From contig NC_090183.1 of assembly GCF_024679245.1 (NCBI RefSeq), forward strand, positions 21,061,207-21,125,206: DNA of 64,000 nt. Direction: 5' to 3'. The DNA is from Pseudorasbora parva (taxonomy: Eukaryota > Chordata > Actinopteri > Cypriniformes > Gobionidae). The translations under genes and the position numbers were made by a program. The notes beneath the pieces are model-generated. The model did no database searches, was not told the DNA's origin, and saw only the letters and a list, made by a program, of their open reading frames with translations. Below, piece after piece: positions 19,664 to 30,350 of this stretch (position 1 is its first letter; each line of letters starts with the position of its first letter).

Positions 19664-20545
19664 AGCATCGGGTTTGATGTTTTTGGAACCCGGGCAGTAC
19701 GATAGAGAAAAATTTAAAAGTCCGAAAAAAAGGGCCAGCCTGCCTAGAGTTGAGTCTTTTAGCAGATCTGATGTACTCTAGATTCTTATGATCGGTCCAT
19801 ACGATGAAAGGTACCCCTGACCCCTCTAACCAATGGCGCCATTCTTCCAATGCAAGTTTGACTGCCAACAATTCTCTGTTACCAATGTCGTAATTGCGTT
19901 CAGCTGGGGATAAACGATGAGAAAAAAACGTGCACGGATGCATCTTGTCATCTGAGGAAGAGCGCTGGGAAAGAACTGCACCTACCCCCGTCTCTGACGC
20001 GTCAACCTCCACCACGAGCTGTCTAGATGGATCAGGGGTCGCCAGAATGGGAGCCGAAACAAGCGGCTCTTGAGTTTGGAAAATGCCTCCTCGGCTGCAT
20101 CAGACCACCTGAAGACAGTTCTGGAAGAGGTTAACGCCGTCAAAGGCGCAGCTAGTTGGCTGAAATTGCGAATAAAACGCTGATAGAAATTGGCGAATCC
20201 CAGAAACCTCTGTAGGGCCTTACAGGAATCTGGACTTGGCCAATCTATCACAGCCATAACTTTGTCAGGATCCATGCGCATTCCCTCGGATGAGACAATA
20301 TAACCCAGGAAAGAAACAGACTGTGCATGAAATGCGCATTTCTCCGCCTTGACAAAAAGCCCATTCTCTAGCAACCTCTGAAGCACTAGTCTGACATGTC
20401 GGACATGCTCCTGGAGAGACGAAGAAAGAATCAATATGTCATCCAGGTAGACATACAGAATCTGATCGACCATGTCTCCCAACACGTCATTGACCAGTGC
20501 TTGGAAGACTGCGGGGGATTTGGAAAGCCCAAAGGGCATGACCAA
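19647..20545 (-). pseudogene. Gypsy element 2 reverse transcriptase (deleted) and RNase H
   Basis: The frame opens inside the RT palm at [15 protein letters not shown]. It continues with [11 protein letters not shown] (catalytic YLDD), [17 protein letters not shown] and [14 protein letters not shown], then RNase H with a [16 protein letters not shown] segment (Asp), [14 protein letters not shown] (Glu) and [11 protein letters not shown] (Asp). The RT fingers and motif A are missing: protease joins directly to the palm at about 20546, where TTTGAATATT is duplicated. A frameshift lies near 20010. Confidence 0.92.
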
Positions 20546-20549
20546 ATAT

Positions 20550-20885
20550 TCAAATATTCAAATTGTGCTTCAATAACCAGGGATGACCGAGGACAATGGG
20601 GATGAGAGGGGAGTCCGTGATGAAAAATGTAATGGTTTCAGTGTGGTTGCCCGATATGACCAGTGTGATAGTGTCAGTGGTGTGAGTGATGGTGGGGAGA
20701 GTCTGTCCGTTAAGGGCGTGCACAGCAATGGGGTTGGGAAGGGGGGTGAGGGGGATCTGGAGCTGTGAAGCCAGTCTACGGTCCAGAAAACTACCCTCTG
20801 CCCCGGAGTCCACCAACGCCTGGCAGTGATGAGATCCTTCCCGGAAGAAGAGTCGCGGACGAGGATTTCCCCAACGCAGCTCCAC
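20550..20885 (-). pseudogene. Gypsy element 2 aspartic protease
   Basis: About 110 codons of a gypsy retropepsin: CQALVDSGAEGSFLDRRLA carries the D-S-G catalytic loop near residue 24, and PIVLGHPWLLKHN the C-terminal I-L-G-x-x-W/P-W region. It would process the polyprotein. The frame breaks into RT at the deletion junction. The upstream gag overlaps it in another frame, as a frameshift has separated them. Confidence 0.88.
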
Positions 20886-21806
20886 CCGACATTAACCCCC
20901 GTTCTACTGTCAGGCTCAATCTTTTAACGGACACTGGTTGAGGAAATGCCCCGCCGGCCACAATATAGACATAGACCTCCCGTCCTCCGGCATTCTCTCT
21001 CCTCCTGGGAAAGCCAAGCTCTCCCCACCTGCATGGGCTCGTGATCGTTGGGTGGGCTGACCGTGTCATCGACCAGAAACTCCCGGCATTCTGGTGATCT
21101 CCTTGTCTGAAAACGGTGGTCACGGTACTCTAGGCGTGAATCCACTCGCACAGCCAACTCCAGCGCGAAGATCTCCCGTTGGACACGGTCAGCCAGCCCA
21201 TGCAGGAAACGAACCCCCTGCGCCTCCTTGTTCCATTTGCACTCTGCGGTCAAAGTGGATGATGTAATCGGAGACGGGTCGATTGCCTTGGCAAACCTCT
21301 GTGAGTCTCTGGGCCGCCTCGCGACCCACCACGGCACGGTCGAAGACCCGTCTCATCTCCTCCGAGAGTGCCCGGAACGAGGAGCAGCACGGATGTTGGT
21401 TTTCCCAAACCGCCGTTCCCTACAGAGCAGCACGGCCCGCCAGCAAATTTAGCACCAGTGCCACTCTAGAATTCTCCTTGGCAAATGTCATTGGCTGTAA
21501 AGAGAAAAACAGGGAGCATCTGGTTAAAAAGGATCTACACAGATTAGGCTCGCCTGCATAGCGTTCTGGCGTGGGGATGTGAGGCTCGTGCTGGCCACTG
21601 ATGTTCGCTGGGTTTTGGGGAACCAGCGGTGGGGCTGGCACAGTGGGTTGTCTTAGCTGTTGTATCTGGTTGGAGAGCTCGGACACCTGCGCCACGAGAG
21701 CCTGTACCGCCTGGGTGGTCACTGTCACCTGTTCATCCTGGCGATCCATTCTCTTGTTACTGGTTGTGAGATAATCTTGCAGCTCTGCGACTCTCGCTGG
21801 ATCCAT
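20886..21806 (-). pseudogene. Gypsy element 2 gag
   Basis: ATG at 21806 begins MDPARVAELQDYLTT, and residues 10-50 (QDEQ ... AQVSELSNQIQQL) look like a coiled coil. RYAGEPNLCRSFLTRCSLFF and NLLAGRAAL follow, as in the capsid part of fish gypsy gag. The later part is spread over two frames. The zinc knuckle near 20945 shows CLYCGRRG, then a frameshift before HFLNQCP. Gag would form the particle that packages the RNA. It lies 19 bp after the LTR, a region that must hold the primer binding site. Confidence 0.85.
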
Positions 21807-21824
21807 TTCACGGTCAGATTGTTC

Positions 21825-22261
21825 TGTCAGATACTAGAAGGAAACTGAGAGATGCAAATGCAATAAACTTATTTATTCGACAGAATTGCACAATGTTCAC
21901 AGAAAGTCCGAAGACCACAGGGAATACTCAAGAACAGAGGCAGGAAAAGTGCAGAGCGATCAGGCAGTCCAAGGAGACGGTGAACGGGCGGTGAGCTGGT
22001 CAGCGGGCTCGTGACGCAGGGAAGCAGTGGGCAGATGAATGTCAGGAATCCAGGAATCCAGAACAGAGGCAATCTCCCAGGAGAAACAAGGCCGACACCA
22101 AGGACCACAGAAGCCTACAATGATCTGACAATGAATATTGTCAGTGACACGTATATGAAGGCAGCGGTGATGAGTGCAGCAGGTGATGGTGCTCAGACAA
22201 TAATCAGAAACCAAGCCCACAACACAAAGAGAATGAGACGATGGATCGATGAACCGTGACA
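21825..22261 (-). repeat. 5' LTR of gypsy element 2
   Basis: On the minus strand it starts TGTCACGGTTCATCG and ends TATCTGACA, 437 bp with TG...CA borders, followed by gag after 18 bases. Its beginning, including GGTTTCTGATTA and CACCTGCTGCACTCATCAC, resembles the solo LTR at 35893-36355, so the two are related families. Confidence 0.82.
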
Positions 22262-22827
22262 GAGGGGTGCTGCAGGCTTGTAACTGATAACACAGCGAAT
22301 ACACAATTAACATGAAAACTTGAAAAACTCAGTCAGCTTACCAATCAAATTAAACACTTTGTTAGATTAAAATTTCTCCTGAGAGCACAAACAGTATGAA
22401 CAACATTCGTCTTCCTCACTCATGAAAACACCAACTCCTGTTAAACTCCAGAACGCGTCTATGGATGCGAGCATGAAAGAGTATAATAAAATATAGTCTA
22501 ATAATTCTCTAGTTTTCTGGTGTACTTATAGATTCTTATTTTTATATCATTTAAAATATGCATAAATATGTTTAATATGCAATGTATTCTTTTTTGCATC
22601 ACTAAAGCATGCATGTTCTGGTGTGTAACAAGAGTTGGCGCTAGTGAGCATCCAATAAAGATAAACTCACTTTTCATGAGAAATCACATTGTTCCATCAT
22701 GCTCTGTAGAGAAATTTTAGGTGTTATTGATTTGATGGGTAAGCTAACTGAGGTGACATTGCTGACTATGTTTTTCAAGTTTTTATATTAATTGTGTATT
22801 TGCTGTGTTATTAGTTACCATGTAACA
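22262..22827. other. Unassigned AT-rich DNA
   Basis: No gene, repeat border or RNA can be identified. Only short random frames are present. Confidence 0.4.
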
Positions 22828-23761
22828 CAGTGGTCTTCACTATTTTTTTCATGAGAGCCACACTGATAGCACAAAATCAAAAGGAGAGCCACTTTTATTG
22901 CAAAGCAGGGGCGTTTCTAGGATTTTCGTTTTAGGGAAGCTAAGCCCCCAGTGAGGGTAGCCTATGGAAAAAATGGTAACATAGTACAGTGTCCAAATTG
23001 CGCCATTAACTAGTAGCTTACAAACATGCATACCCATATGATATTGGCTGTTTATTACTTAAAAAAGCAAATATTACCTCCTTACTGCATGTTCATACTT
23101 TACATGTAATAATTGTATCCAATAATGTTTATAATTACAGAGATCCAAAATGTTAGGGGGGTTGGGGGGGTATGCTCCCCCGAGAAAATTTAGATTTCTA
23201 TGATCTACATATGTGCATTTTAAGATGTTCTGAAGACCAAAAAATTTGATAACAATAGCACTAAAAATGCCTTTTCTGATGAAAATGGCTTTGTTAATAT
23301 TTCTTGTTCGTTTATTAGGCCTACATTATGACTCACATAGGCATATTTTCAATAAAAAATTGTAAAATTAGAGTAGACAAAAGTTTATTAATTTATTAAT
23401 TTGCCTGAATATTTTTGTCTTTTGTTTAACATTTCTGACTTAAAGCAGCAGCTGTCAAACTGAACATGAATGTTAAGTTTAGCTGCTTACATTTATCTTA
23501 CTTGACGTCGAGTTGCGCTGCTAATATTCGCGCTCAGCCTCAGCAGTTTCTGTGTGAACATAAAGCCCGTCTATTCTGATTTGATTGGTTTTATCAAATA
23601 TTTTGACATTGACGAGTGGTGACAGACCAATGAGGCTCAGATTTTTTTTTATTGCAAACATCTCTTAGAAATAACATTTCCAACAATGTACATATTAAAC
23701 AAGTAAACTCATTTCGCAGTCATAGGACAGAAATGGAAAGAACGTAACAAAAGAGAGAGAA

Positions 23762-23763
<2 letters not shown>
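22828..23763. repeat. Remnants of hAT-like non-autonomous ends
   Basis: CAGTGGTCTTCACT at 22828 and CAGGGGCGTTTCTAGG at 22906 both resemble hAT terminal inverted repeats. The second may be an insertion in the first. A G-rich/C-rich pair near 23155-23180 (GGGGTTGGGGGG ... GCTCCCCC) may be internal to the second. No matching 8-bp duplication was found, so the borders are uncertain. No host coding sequence is seen. Confidence 0.35.
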
Positions 23764-23827
<64 letters not shown>

Positions 23828-23892
23828 TTAAAAAAGAAAATAATAATAATAATAATAATAATATAATTAATAATAATAACAACAATAATAAT
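23764..23892. repeat. (AAT)n microsatellite
   Basis: Two runs of AAT/TAA units (23764-23826 and about 23838-23892) separated by a short A-rich break. Confidence 0.93.
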
Positions 23893-24166
23893 CATGTTAT
23901 ATGAAAGATCTCATCATATTTCTTCAAAAAATAAGTACATTTTCTTTTATCAATTAATCTTAGAGATTTGGTTAAATATTGTACTTCACATAGCCCAAGA
24001 AATCAATAACAGTCGAAATTTTCTTAAGAAACCTTTGTTTGTGAAAATAAAACTTGGCCGCAAAAAGAAAATTGAAGATAGGCCTACAATATAAGAGAAA
24101 AATAAATGACAGATGTGTTAACTTTCATTTTTACAAAAGGTGAATATATCTGCTACAGAGGCTCAG

Positions 24167-24168
<2 letters not shown>

Positions 24169-24211
<43 letters not shown>

Positions 24212-24254
24212 CACACACACACACACACACATACACACACACACACACACACAC
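24169..24254. repeat. (CA)n microsatellite
   Basis: Nearly pure CA repeat with GCACAC and ATACAC interruptions. Confidence 0.95.
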
Positions 24255-24366
24255 CTCTGCTTCTCACGTGCGCTCTGCTCCGTGCCGCTGCGGATTGAAG
24301 AGCACGTAGACTAAAAAAGACGGGACGAAGCCGAAGACTTCCGCCATCCAAAAAAGCAGGATTACA

Positions 24367-25683
24367 TTAATGCTGGGATGAGCGGAAGCATGCATGCATT
24401 TCCTTGACTTTCTTCATGTTGTATTTGTAGCTTGTCATTGCAATCCTTTTGAGGCATGCAAGATGTTCATTGGTGAGGCGGTTTCTCTGTTTCCTCTTTA
24501 TCAAATTCATGGTTGAGAATGTTGACTCACAAGTGTATGTGCTCACAAAGAAGGACATAACTTTTTGCACAAGTGGCTTCAAAGTGGGAATATCTTCTTC
24601 AGACAACAAACTCCAGAAGTGACCAACACCTGCTCCGAGTTCAGCTTTGAGAATGTCTTTTGTCTGCAGTTCTACCATTTCACTTTCTACAGCAGCACGC
24701 TGAGTAGGGCAGAGCAGAATGATAGTTGGAGTGAGAGATGACATCCATGTGGAAGGGGTTTTCAATAAAGTTGAAAATCTCCTTGTGCTCATTCACATCC
24801 TTGAATCTGGATTCAAATTCCCCCCCTCAGCTCTTCCAAAACATTCACGAATCCTCTGTGGCTGAAGTGCTGTTGCAGAGATGGGTCATTTGTGATGACA
24901 GCTCTGAGTTTGGGGAAGTGAATAAATTCTCGGTCAGGTATATAAAGGACAGTTATTTTGTTCTGAAATGCTCTGATTGCATTCAGCATGTTGCTTGGAA
25001 GCTTATCTCTTCCTTGAAGCTGCAAGTTGAGAGTGTTCAGGTGACAGGTGATGCCAGTCAGAAAGGCCAGCTGTGTGATCCAGCATGGGTCTTCCAGCTC
25101 TGACTCCCCTTTTCCTTTGCTGCCCAGGAAAGCAAAAATCTCAGGGCGGAGACTCAGAAACCTTTCAAGCACTTTTCCACGGGACAACCATCTCACTTCA
25201 ATGTGCATCAGTAAATCACCATACTCCGTGTCATAGTCCTCAATGAACTGTCGGAACTGTCTGTGGTTCAGCGCTCTGGAGACGATGAAGTTAACCACAC
25301 GGACAACTGTTTGCATCACGTTTTGAAATGTATTATTTTTCAGTTTTGATACCAGTGACTCCTGGTGTATGATGCAGTGGAAACTGATAAAGTTGGATAT
25401 TTCTTCTCTTTTTTTCATAAGCCCAACAAGCCCCTTCTCCTTTCCTCGCATGCTAGGGGCGCCATCTGTGCACACACTTGCTAGACCTGACCAACTGAGA
25501 TTTTTTTCATCAAAAAATGTCAGAAGTGCATTCAGAATGTCCTCACCTCTCGTTTGGCCAACAATTGGAAGCAAACACAACATTTCTTCTCGGAAGGTCT
25601 TTTCTTTTGGGAACCTCACCCAAACACACAACTGAGCAACATCTGTCATATCGGTGCTTTCATCCACCGCGATACTGAAACAA
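24367..25683 (-). pseudogene. hAT transposase remnant (ZBED5/FAM200-like)
   Basis: The minus-strand frame (25667-24813, then 24792-24367) encodes most of a hAT-superfamily transposase. It starts at the first catalytic Asp region (MDESTDMTDVAQLCVWVRF). SVCTDGAPSM, FHCIIHQESL, NHRQFRQFIED, EVRWLSRGKVLERF and ITCHLNTLNLQLQGRD follow, and at the C-terminus is the hATC dimerisation segment YTCESTFSTMNLIKRKQRN. This pattern resembles the domesticated ZBED5/FAM200 proteins. The N-terminal BED zinc finger is missing: the frame meets repeat DNA at 25683. A run of G residues at about 24826 causes one frameshift and another lies near 24760. It is dead, and no terminal repeats can be tied to it with certainty. 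Confidence 0.88.
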
Positions 25684-25734
25684 TGCTTTACTGATACAAT
25701 GCATCAACAATAAAAAATTTAATCAGAAATAAAG

Positions 25735-26050
25735 TAAGTGTGCGTTCATAACAATTCATGTTATGAATGGTTCACAGGTGTTACATTAAGGTTCACTTTC
25801 ACAGGTTATCAATGTTAATAACTCATTAATAAATGGTTCACATGTGATCACTTTACATTACGGTTCACTTTCACAGATTATTAATGTTTGTAACTCATTA
25901 ATAAATGGTTCACATGTGATTACTTTACATTAAGGTTCACTTTCACAGTTTATTAATGTTTGTAACTCATTAATAAAGGGTTCACAGGTGTTCACTTTAC
26001 ATTAAGGTTCATTTTCATAGGTTATTAATGTTTGTAACTCATTAAAAAAA
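25735..26050. repeat. 71-bp minisatellite (type 1), inverted copy
   Basis: About four to five units of the same sequence as 9884-10377 on the opposite strand (AACTCATTAATAAATGGTTC recurring). It abuts the hAT remnant on one side. Confidence 0.82.
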
Positions 26051-26333
26051 GGCAGGCATGAGATATATATTCTGTAATATTACATCATATTAACAAGTGG
26101 TGAGATATGAGATATTAATGAGAGAACCACATACAACACCCCCCAGTCTTACTATGAAAGTCTATTTTGCTGCATCATTAAATAAATCAGGAATATTGTT
26201 TTGAGTTAAATAAGTGTTAATAAATACATTTATTAAGCATTTATAACATGTTAGTTAAAAAAGGATCACTGTTTGGCAGGCATTGCGTGAAAGTCGTCCT
26301 TTAATTCATGCAGTTATAACTGCTTATAAATGT
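26051..26333. other. Unassigned AT-rich spacer
   Basis: Contains no coding sequence. It may be internal sequence of the transposon family that ends AGTGTTACC at 26690. Confidence 0.35.
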
Positions 26334-26575
26334 TGGGGCGGCAGTGGCTCAGTGGTTCATGTAGGTTGTCTACAAACCAGAAGGTTGGTGGTTCAATCCC
26401 CGGTTCCACCTGACCAAGTGTCGAAGTGTCCATGAGCAAGACACCTAACCCCAGCTGCTCCCGACGAGCTGGATGGCGCCTTACATGGTTGACATCGCCG
26501 TCGGTGTATGAATGGGTGAATGTGAGGCAAAATGTAAAGCGCTTTGGATAAAAACGCTATATAAATGCAGTCCAT
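26334..26575 (+). mobile_element. tRNA-derived SINE
   Basis: A pol III promoter is visible: A box TGGCTCAGTGGT (26345-26356) and B box GGTTCAATCC (26390-26399), 33 bp apart. A tRNA-unrelated body follows (CCTGACCAAGTGTCGAAG) and a 3' tail TAAAGCGCTTTGG ... GCTATATAAATGCAG, which resembles the tail of L2-type LINEs that could mobilise it. It is non-coding. Target duplications are not clear. Confidence 0.85.
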
Positions 26576-26756
26576 TCCAATTACCAAATGATTGATAATG
26601 CATTTGTAAATAAGTTATTCGTTATTTAACAAACACCTCTATAAACCCTTTACAAAGGGAAGCTTAATGTATAGTGTTACCGACAATTTTGATTTGAACA
26701 CTTTTTTCCCCCTCAAGTTCACAAGGCCAAAAGTGCCTGTAGTTGAAGAACCACCC
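26576..26756. repeat. Transposon end with AGTGTTACC, then hAT-like end
   Basis: TTAATGTATAGTGTTACC near 26673-26690 matches the terminal word of the repeat ending at 8108. The next 60 bp end in AGTTGAAGAACCAC, which looks like the complement of a hAT terminus (GTGGTTCTTCAACT). This end directly adjoins L1/Tx1 copy B. Confidence 0.4.
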
Positions 26757-27129
26757 ATCTATATAATAAATTAAGTTATTTCCTAACAGTTTCAATTTTG
26801 GCTGCAGGGATATCAGAAAAAAAAAAAAAGAGTTGGTTTGCCTGTTCTAGTGATCGGAGTTCAGATTCTAAGTCATAGATTTTCTTACGGTGAGTTTTTT
26901 ACATGAGTGCGAAAAGAAGCATATGACATTGAGAAATTCCTTATAAAACCCTTTGTCGCCTCCCACGGTATTCGTGGGTCATCTACTGAGCCTTTGTTGA
27001 TGTCCATAAATTCACAAAATTTAGACCTGAATTGATCACAAAAAAACTCATATTTTAATAGATCTTATAATACATCTTTTAATAGAAACCTCGCAGAGGT
27101 CTCTGGGTAATTGAAAGCTTCAAAAATTG

Positions 27130-27815
27130 CTACTATGGTTTGACAGAGAGAGGGGAGAAATGTCGCCTTCAAGTATCATTGAAGTCAATGAAGAGGAAAC
27201 ATAAATGTAGTCAGTCTGTGAATACGATTTGTATCTGGCTGAGAATTTTTTTTTTTGATTTTTGGGAAGGTTTAAATAACCGCCACGCGTCTACTAATGA
27301 AAAAAGACTATACATTGTTTAAGTTGCTCAGTAGAAGCAGTCTGAGAATAAGAAAAATTGTTACCAGACCTATCAAGGTCATGGGACATTAAAGCATTCA
27401 TATCTGCACCCATTACTATCTCAAAGTCTGTTAGATCAGGTGGATAATTCTGAAAAAAAGTTGGATCTGGACTACATGGTGCATAAACTGAGAGAAAAGT
27501 TATTTTCTTGTTCTCAACCACCATTTTTATACAAGTTATTCTGCCAGCAATATCACCAATTTTGTCTAGAATGGAGATGTTAAAATTTCTTCTAACAATT
27601 ATTAATACACCTTTAGTTTTATTTTCCGTCGCAGTAAAAGAGACCACCTCATAATATTTATTGTTGCATCAATGAACATCCTCCTTCTGCAAATTAGATT
27701 CCTGGATTAAAGCAATGTCCACCTTTCTTTGACACAGTAAATCTAAAAAACTTGTACGTTTATGGGGGCCATTTAAACCATTTACATTACAACTTAGTAT
27801 ATTCAACTTAGTCAT
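27130..27815 (-). pseudogene. L1/Tx1-like ORF2: APE endonuclease
   Basis: ORF2 starts at ATG 27815 with MTKLNILSCNVNGLNG (the S/N-x-N-G-L start of APE endonucleases), KRTSFLDLL and VDIALIQESN (catalytic Glu). After a frameshift near 27660 come FTATENKTKGVLIIVRR, FLSVYAPCSPDP and FEIVMGADMNALMSHDLDR (G-x-D-x-N motif). The SRSDYIF/SDH end lies in 27294-27130 in damaged form. This enzyme would nick target DNA for reverse transcription. Stops and frameshifts disable it. Confidence 0.88.
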
Positions 27816-28284
27816 AGTATCTACAAATGAGAGTTGCACAAATGAGAAAAAGTAAAACCACTGCAAGTGAATTATCTCGAGTCTACCTTTAACCCATCCC
27901 ACACCCCCCAAAAAACCCTTTAACTTAAAGAAAACCCACCCTATAGAACTGTTACAGAATGGAGTAAGAACAAACCCCTGTCTGTCGACGTTCCCTGTCA
28001 TTATCAGTGACAGCAACATGACAGCCTGTATAACATTAGTACGCCGCTGTTAGCCCTAGTGTAAGAGGACAGAATAACTTTGAATTTGAATTTGAAACGG
28101 TAATGAATTGAAATAGTAATGAATAATTACGTCATATGTATTGAAACCTATATTTTAGTGATATCTTGTCTCCTAGCTTCCAAGAGAGAGAGGGAAAAGA
28201 GACCGCAGCAGACAACCATCGCATGCCAAGTTAGTTTTGGAGTATCAAGTCAGGAGTCAAATCACTCAGTATCAATAATCCCTT
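27816..28284 (-). other. Inter-ORF spacer of L1/Tx1-like copy B
   Basis: About 470 bp between the end of ORF1 and the start of ORF2. No frame of note. Confidence 0.5.
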
Positions 28285-29088
28285 ATTGTGCAACGTCCAT
28301 CCTCGGAGAATGAGATCCGGTAATCGAGTTCAGGAAGTATAGTAGTTTAGTCTCACCGTGTTTCATGTCAACCTTCAGCGTAGCTGGATACTGAAGAAAG
28401 GTCTGCAGATCTGCCTCTTTCAGTTCCTTCCATATTATAGAGAAGGAGCTCCGCTTCTTTGTCGTCGCAGGAGAAAATTCGGAGAAGAAACTCAGCATTG
28501 CACCGTCGTTTGACTTTATTGGAACCTTGGCATCTAGCTTCATTCAGAATCAGATTCCTGTCATTGTAGCGTAACAGCTTGAAGATAAATACTCGCGGTT
28601 TGGTGTGATCAGTTGAAGCTCTGGAATAAATTTGATGCGCACGTTCAATTTCGATATCTTTGCCCGCTAGTGATGGAATCCAGGTCGGCAGTGACCGCTT
28701 CAGAAAACCAATTGGGTCATCTTTCTCTGCCCCTTCAGGTAACCCTAGCAGCCGGAGATTACTGCTTCTGCTGCGATCTTGTAGATCAGTTGCTCGAGGG
28801 CATCCAGACGCCTAGTGTGATCATTGACCAATCTTTTCTGCTCTCTTTGTTCACCGGTTAAAAAGTCAATTTTAGAGCACATATTCTGGATTGTTGTCAT
28901 GTGTGATGCGAATTCGGTGCGCATTGCTGCTAGTTCCGTTTTCAGAATGTCTTCAAATTGCTTTATACTGTATTGATTGCCATGTTGTCTTCCATGTCCG
29001 CTCGGCCTGCCGCGGCTGCTGATTTATTTTTCTTCTTTATTGGATATGATGATGGTGAAAGATAAGTGAGTTTCCGACTGTGTGACAT
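28285..29088 (-). pseudogene. L1/Tx1-like ORF1 protein (nucleic-acid chaperone)
   Basis: Starting MSHSRKLTYLSPSS at 29088, the frame pieces give an N-terminal basic stretch and a heptad-rich coiled coil (KQFEDILKTELAAM ... REQKRLVNDHTRRLDALEQ). An RRM-like core follows (SNLRLLGLPEGAEKDD, IEIERAHQIY, KPRVFIFKLLRYNDR), then the C-terminal domain (TFLQYPATLKVDM) typical of L1 ORF1p. The protein would coat the element RNA as a trimer. At least three frameshifts separate the parts, near 28970, 28760 and 28540. Confidence 0.85.
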
Positions 29089-29617
29089 CTATGAACTAAA
29101 GAAAAACTAAAAAAAACTACCCCAAATGTAAGAAAGAAAGTTAAACAGAAGAAATTAAGGATTACAAGTGCGGAGCTTGGCTAATGTGCGTCTGGGCCCA
29201 TGAAAGCGTCACGTTATCCACTATACTACGTTTTGATTACAAATACTTTATATGAATGTGTTTGAATGTATTTTCATCCGCCAGGATGATAGAAATGACA
29301 TCATTACGTAAAGACGTAAAAAAAAAAAAACGGTGATCTGTTTTTTTTGTACCGGATCATTGAAACGAACTGTCCGAAAGAACCGGTTCGCGAAAAAGAA
29401 CCGAACTTCCCATCACTATTAAAAAGGCATAAATTAGAGTGAATGGAAATTGCCTGTTTATATTTGACTTTGAGTTACATTATACAATTAATACACTACA
29501 TGTTGCTAACACAAGCCGAAACAAACTGTAATGCCATTAGCAAAGTTATTCCTCATTGAACAAAGTAACATGCGCTATATTATTAGTACATGCAGTTATC
29601 CACCACCTAACCTTAAG
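29089..29617. repeat. Possible LINE 5' UTR plus dispersed repeat fragments
   Basis: 29089-29200 may be 5' UTR of LINE copy B. 29360-29420 (GAACCGGTTCGCGAAAAAGA then CCCATCACT) is a fragment of a widespread fish DNA transposon end. The rest is AT-rich with no gene. Confidence 0.4.
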
Positions 29618-30350
29618 CTCTTCTCTTCTGCACAATGGTAATGGTCAAAACTTCAACATAAATACATTTTTTCAAATGTCAAACATAACTGAACATTAAA
29701 CATTAAATGTGCCATCTGTAAAAATTGAGGTAAAAATATCCCAAATATGACCTACACGCATCAAAAGAATGAGAAGAAATAAGGGCGATGATGTCATTAA
29801 AAAATGTCAAGTTATAGTGCTGCAGATATATCAACCTTAATTAGCAGTAGCATTACTAGCCCCGGCCCGACAGGTATCGCAATACCAGTCTCGGCCATGG
29901 GAGGCGGTATGCGGGCAACATAACCACCAGCCAACCTGGCGTACTTGAACCTGATGTCAATCGTGTGGAAAGTACAGCCCACTACTTAATTTCAGTTCAG
30001 GGAAGATAGTGGACTGATGACCGAAGCCCTTGGCCCCTTAAATGTATCTGATATGATAAAAATAGCTGTTTTTACCTGACCGGAAAAAGCGGAAGTGCAG
30101 GCGCCCAGCGACTGTGTCCCGCCCCGTCATAATAAAAATCCGGTACTCGCAAGCCGTTTAGAATAGGTGCCCTCCAGTGGACGAAAAGTTGCATAGTGTG
30201 CCTTTAACAGATGTTTCCTTTCACTCAAATATACATAAAATATCACTTAATTACAATATTGACTCTCAATTTCCAGCCATATGCAAGGCATGTTGGGAAC
30301 TAACAATGGGGTCTCTAAATAAAACAACATAATTGAGCTGATTCTCTTAA
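29618..30350. repeat. Dispersed repeat (copy 1) interrupted by a TTAA insertion
   Basis: 29618-29706 and 30208-30350 together align with the uninterrupted copy at 51976-52215 (shared CTTCTGCACAATGGTAA, TTCAAATGTCAAACATAA, CAGATGTTTCC, TTTCCAGCCA). Class unknown. Confidence 0.75.
29707..30203. mobile_element. Non-autonomous element inserted at TTAA
   Basis: 497 bp flanked by TTAA on both sides (29703-29706 and 30204-30207). The uninterrupted copy at 51976-52215 has a single TTAA there. The right end read inward is AGGCACACTATGCAAC and the left end ATGTGCCATCTG, so terminal repeats are weak. TTAA duplication is typical of piggyBac. There is no coding sequence. Confidence 0.7.

Larger units (their letters stand above)
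17984..22261 (-). mobile_element. Ty3/gypsy retrotransposon, conventional order, one LTR (gypsy element 2)
   Basis: On the minus strand from 22261 down: LTR, gag, zinc knuckle, protease, RT, RNase H and integrase, the standard Ty3/gypsy order, in contrast to gypsy element 1. The 3' LTR is missing, and integrase stops abruptly at 17984 in unrelated DNA. RT carries a large internal deletion at about 20546, and a palindromic MITE sits in the integrase C-terminus. Multiple stops and frameshifts make it inactive. Confidence 0.92.
26757..29100 (-). mobile_element. L1/Tx1-like LINE (copy B): ORF1 and 5' part of ORF2
   Basis: A minus-strand element with ORF1 (29088 to about 28285), an inter-ORF spacer and ORF2 starting at 27815. 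ORF2 covers the APE endonuclease and the beginning of the following region, then is cut at about 26757 next to a hAT-like end. The stretch 26757-27290 is homologous to copy A at 2990-3490. RT and the 3' end are missing. A retained 5' end with lost 3' end is the reverse of a normal LINE truncation, so a later deletion or insertion removed the 3' part. Confidence 0.88.

Noticed and set aside
24367..25683. A functional ZBED5/FAM200-type host gene
   Set aside because: Frameshifts (one at a G run near 24826), the missing N-terminal zinc finger and repeat DNA on both sides indicate a decayed transposase.
26334..26420. A tRNA gene
   Set aside because: A and B boxes are present, but the sequence does not fold into a complete cloverleaf by eye and continues into a SINE body and LINE-like tail.
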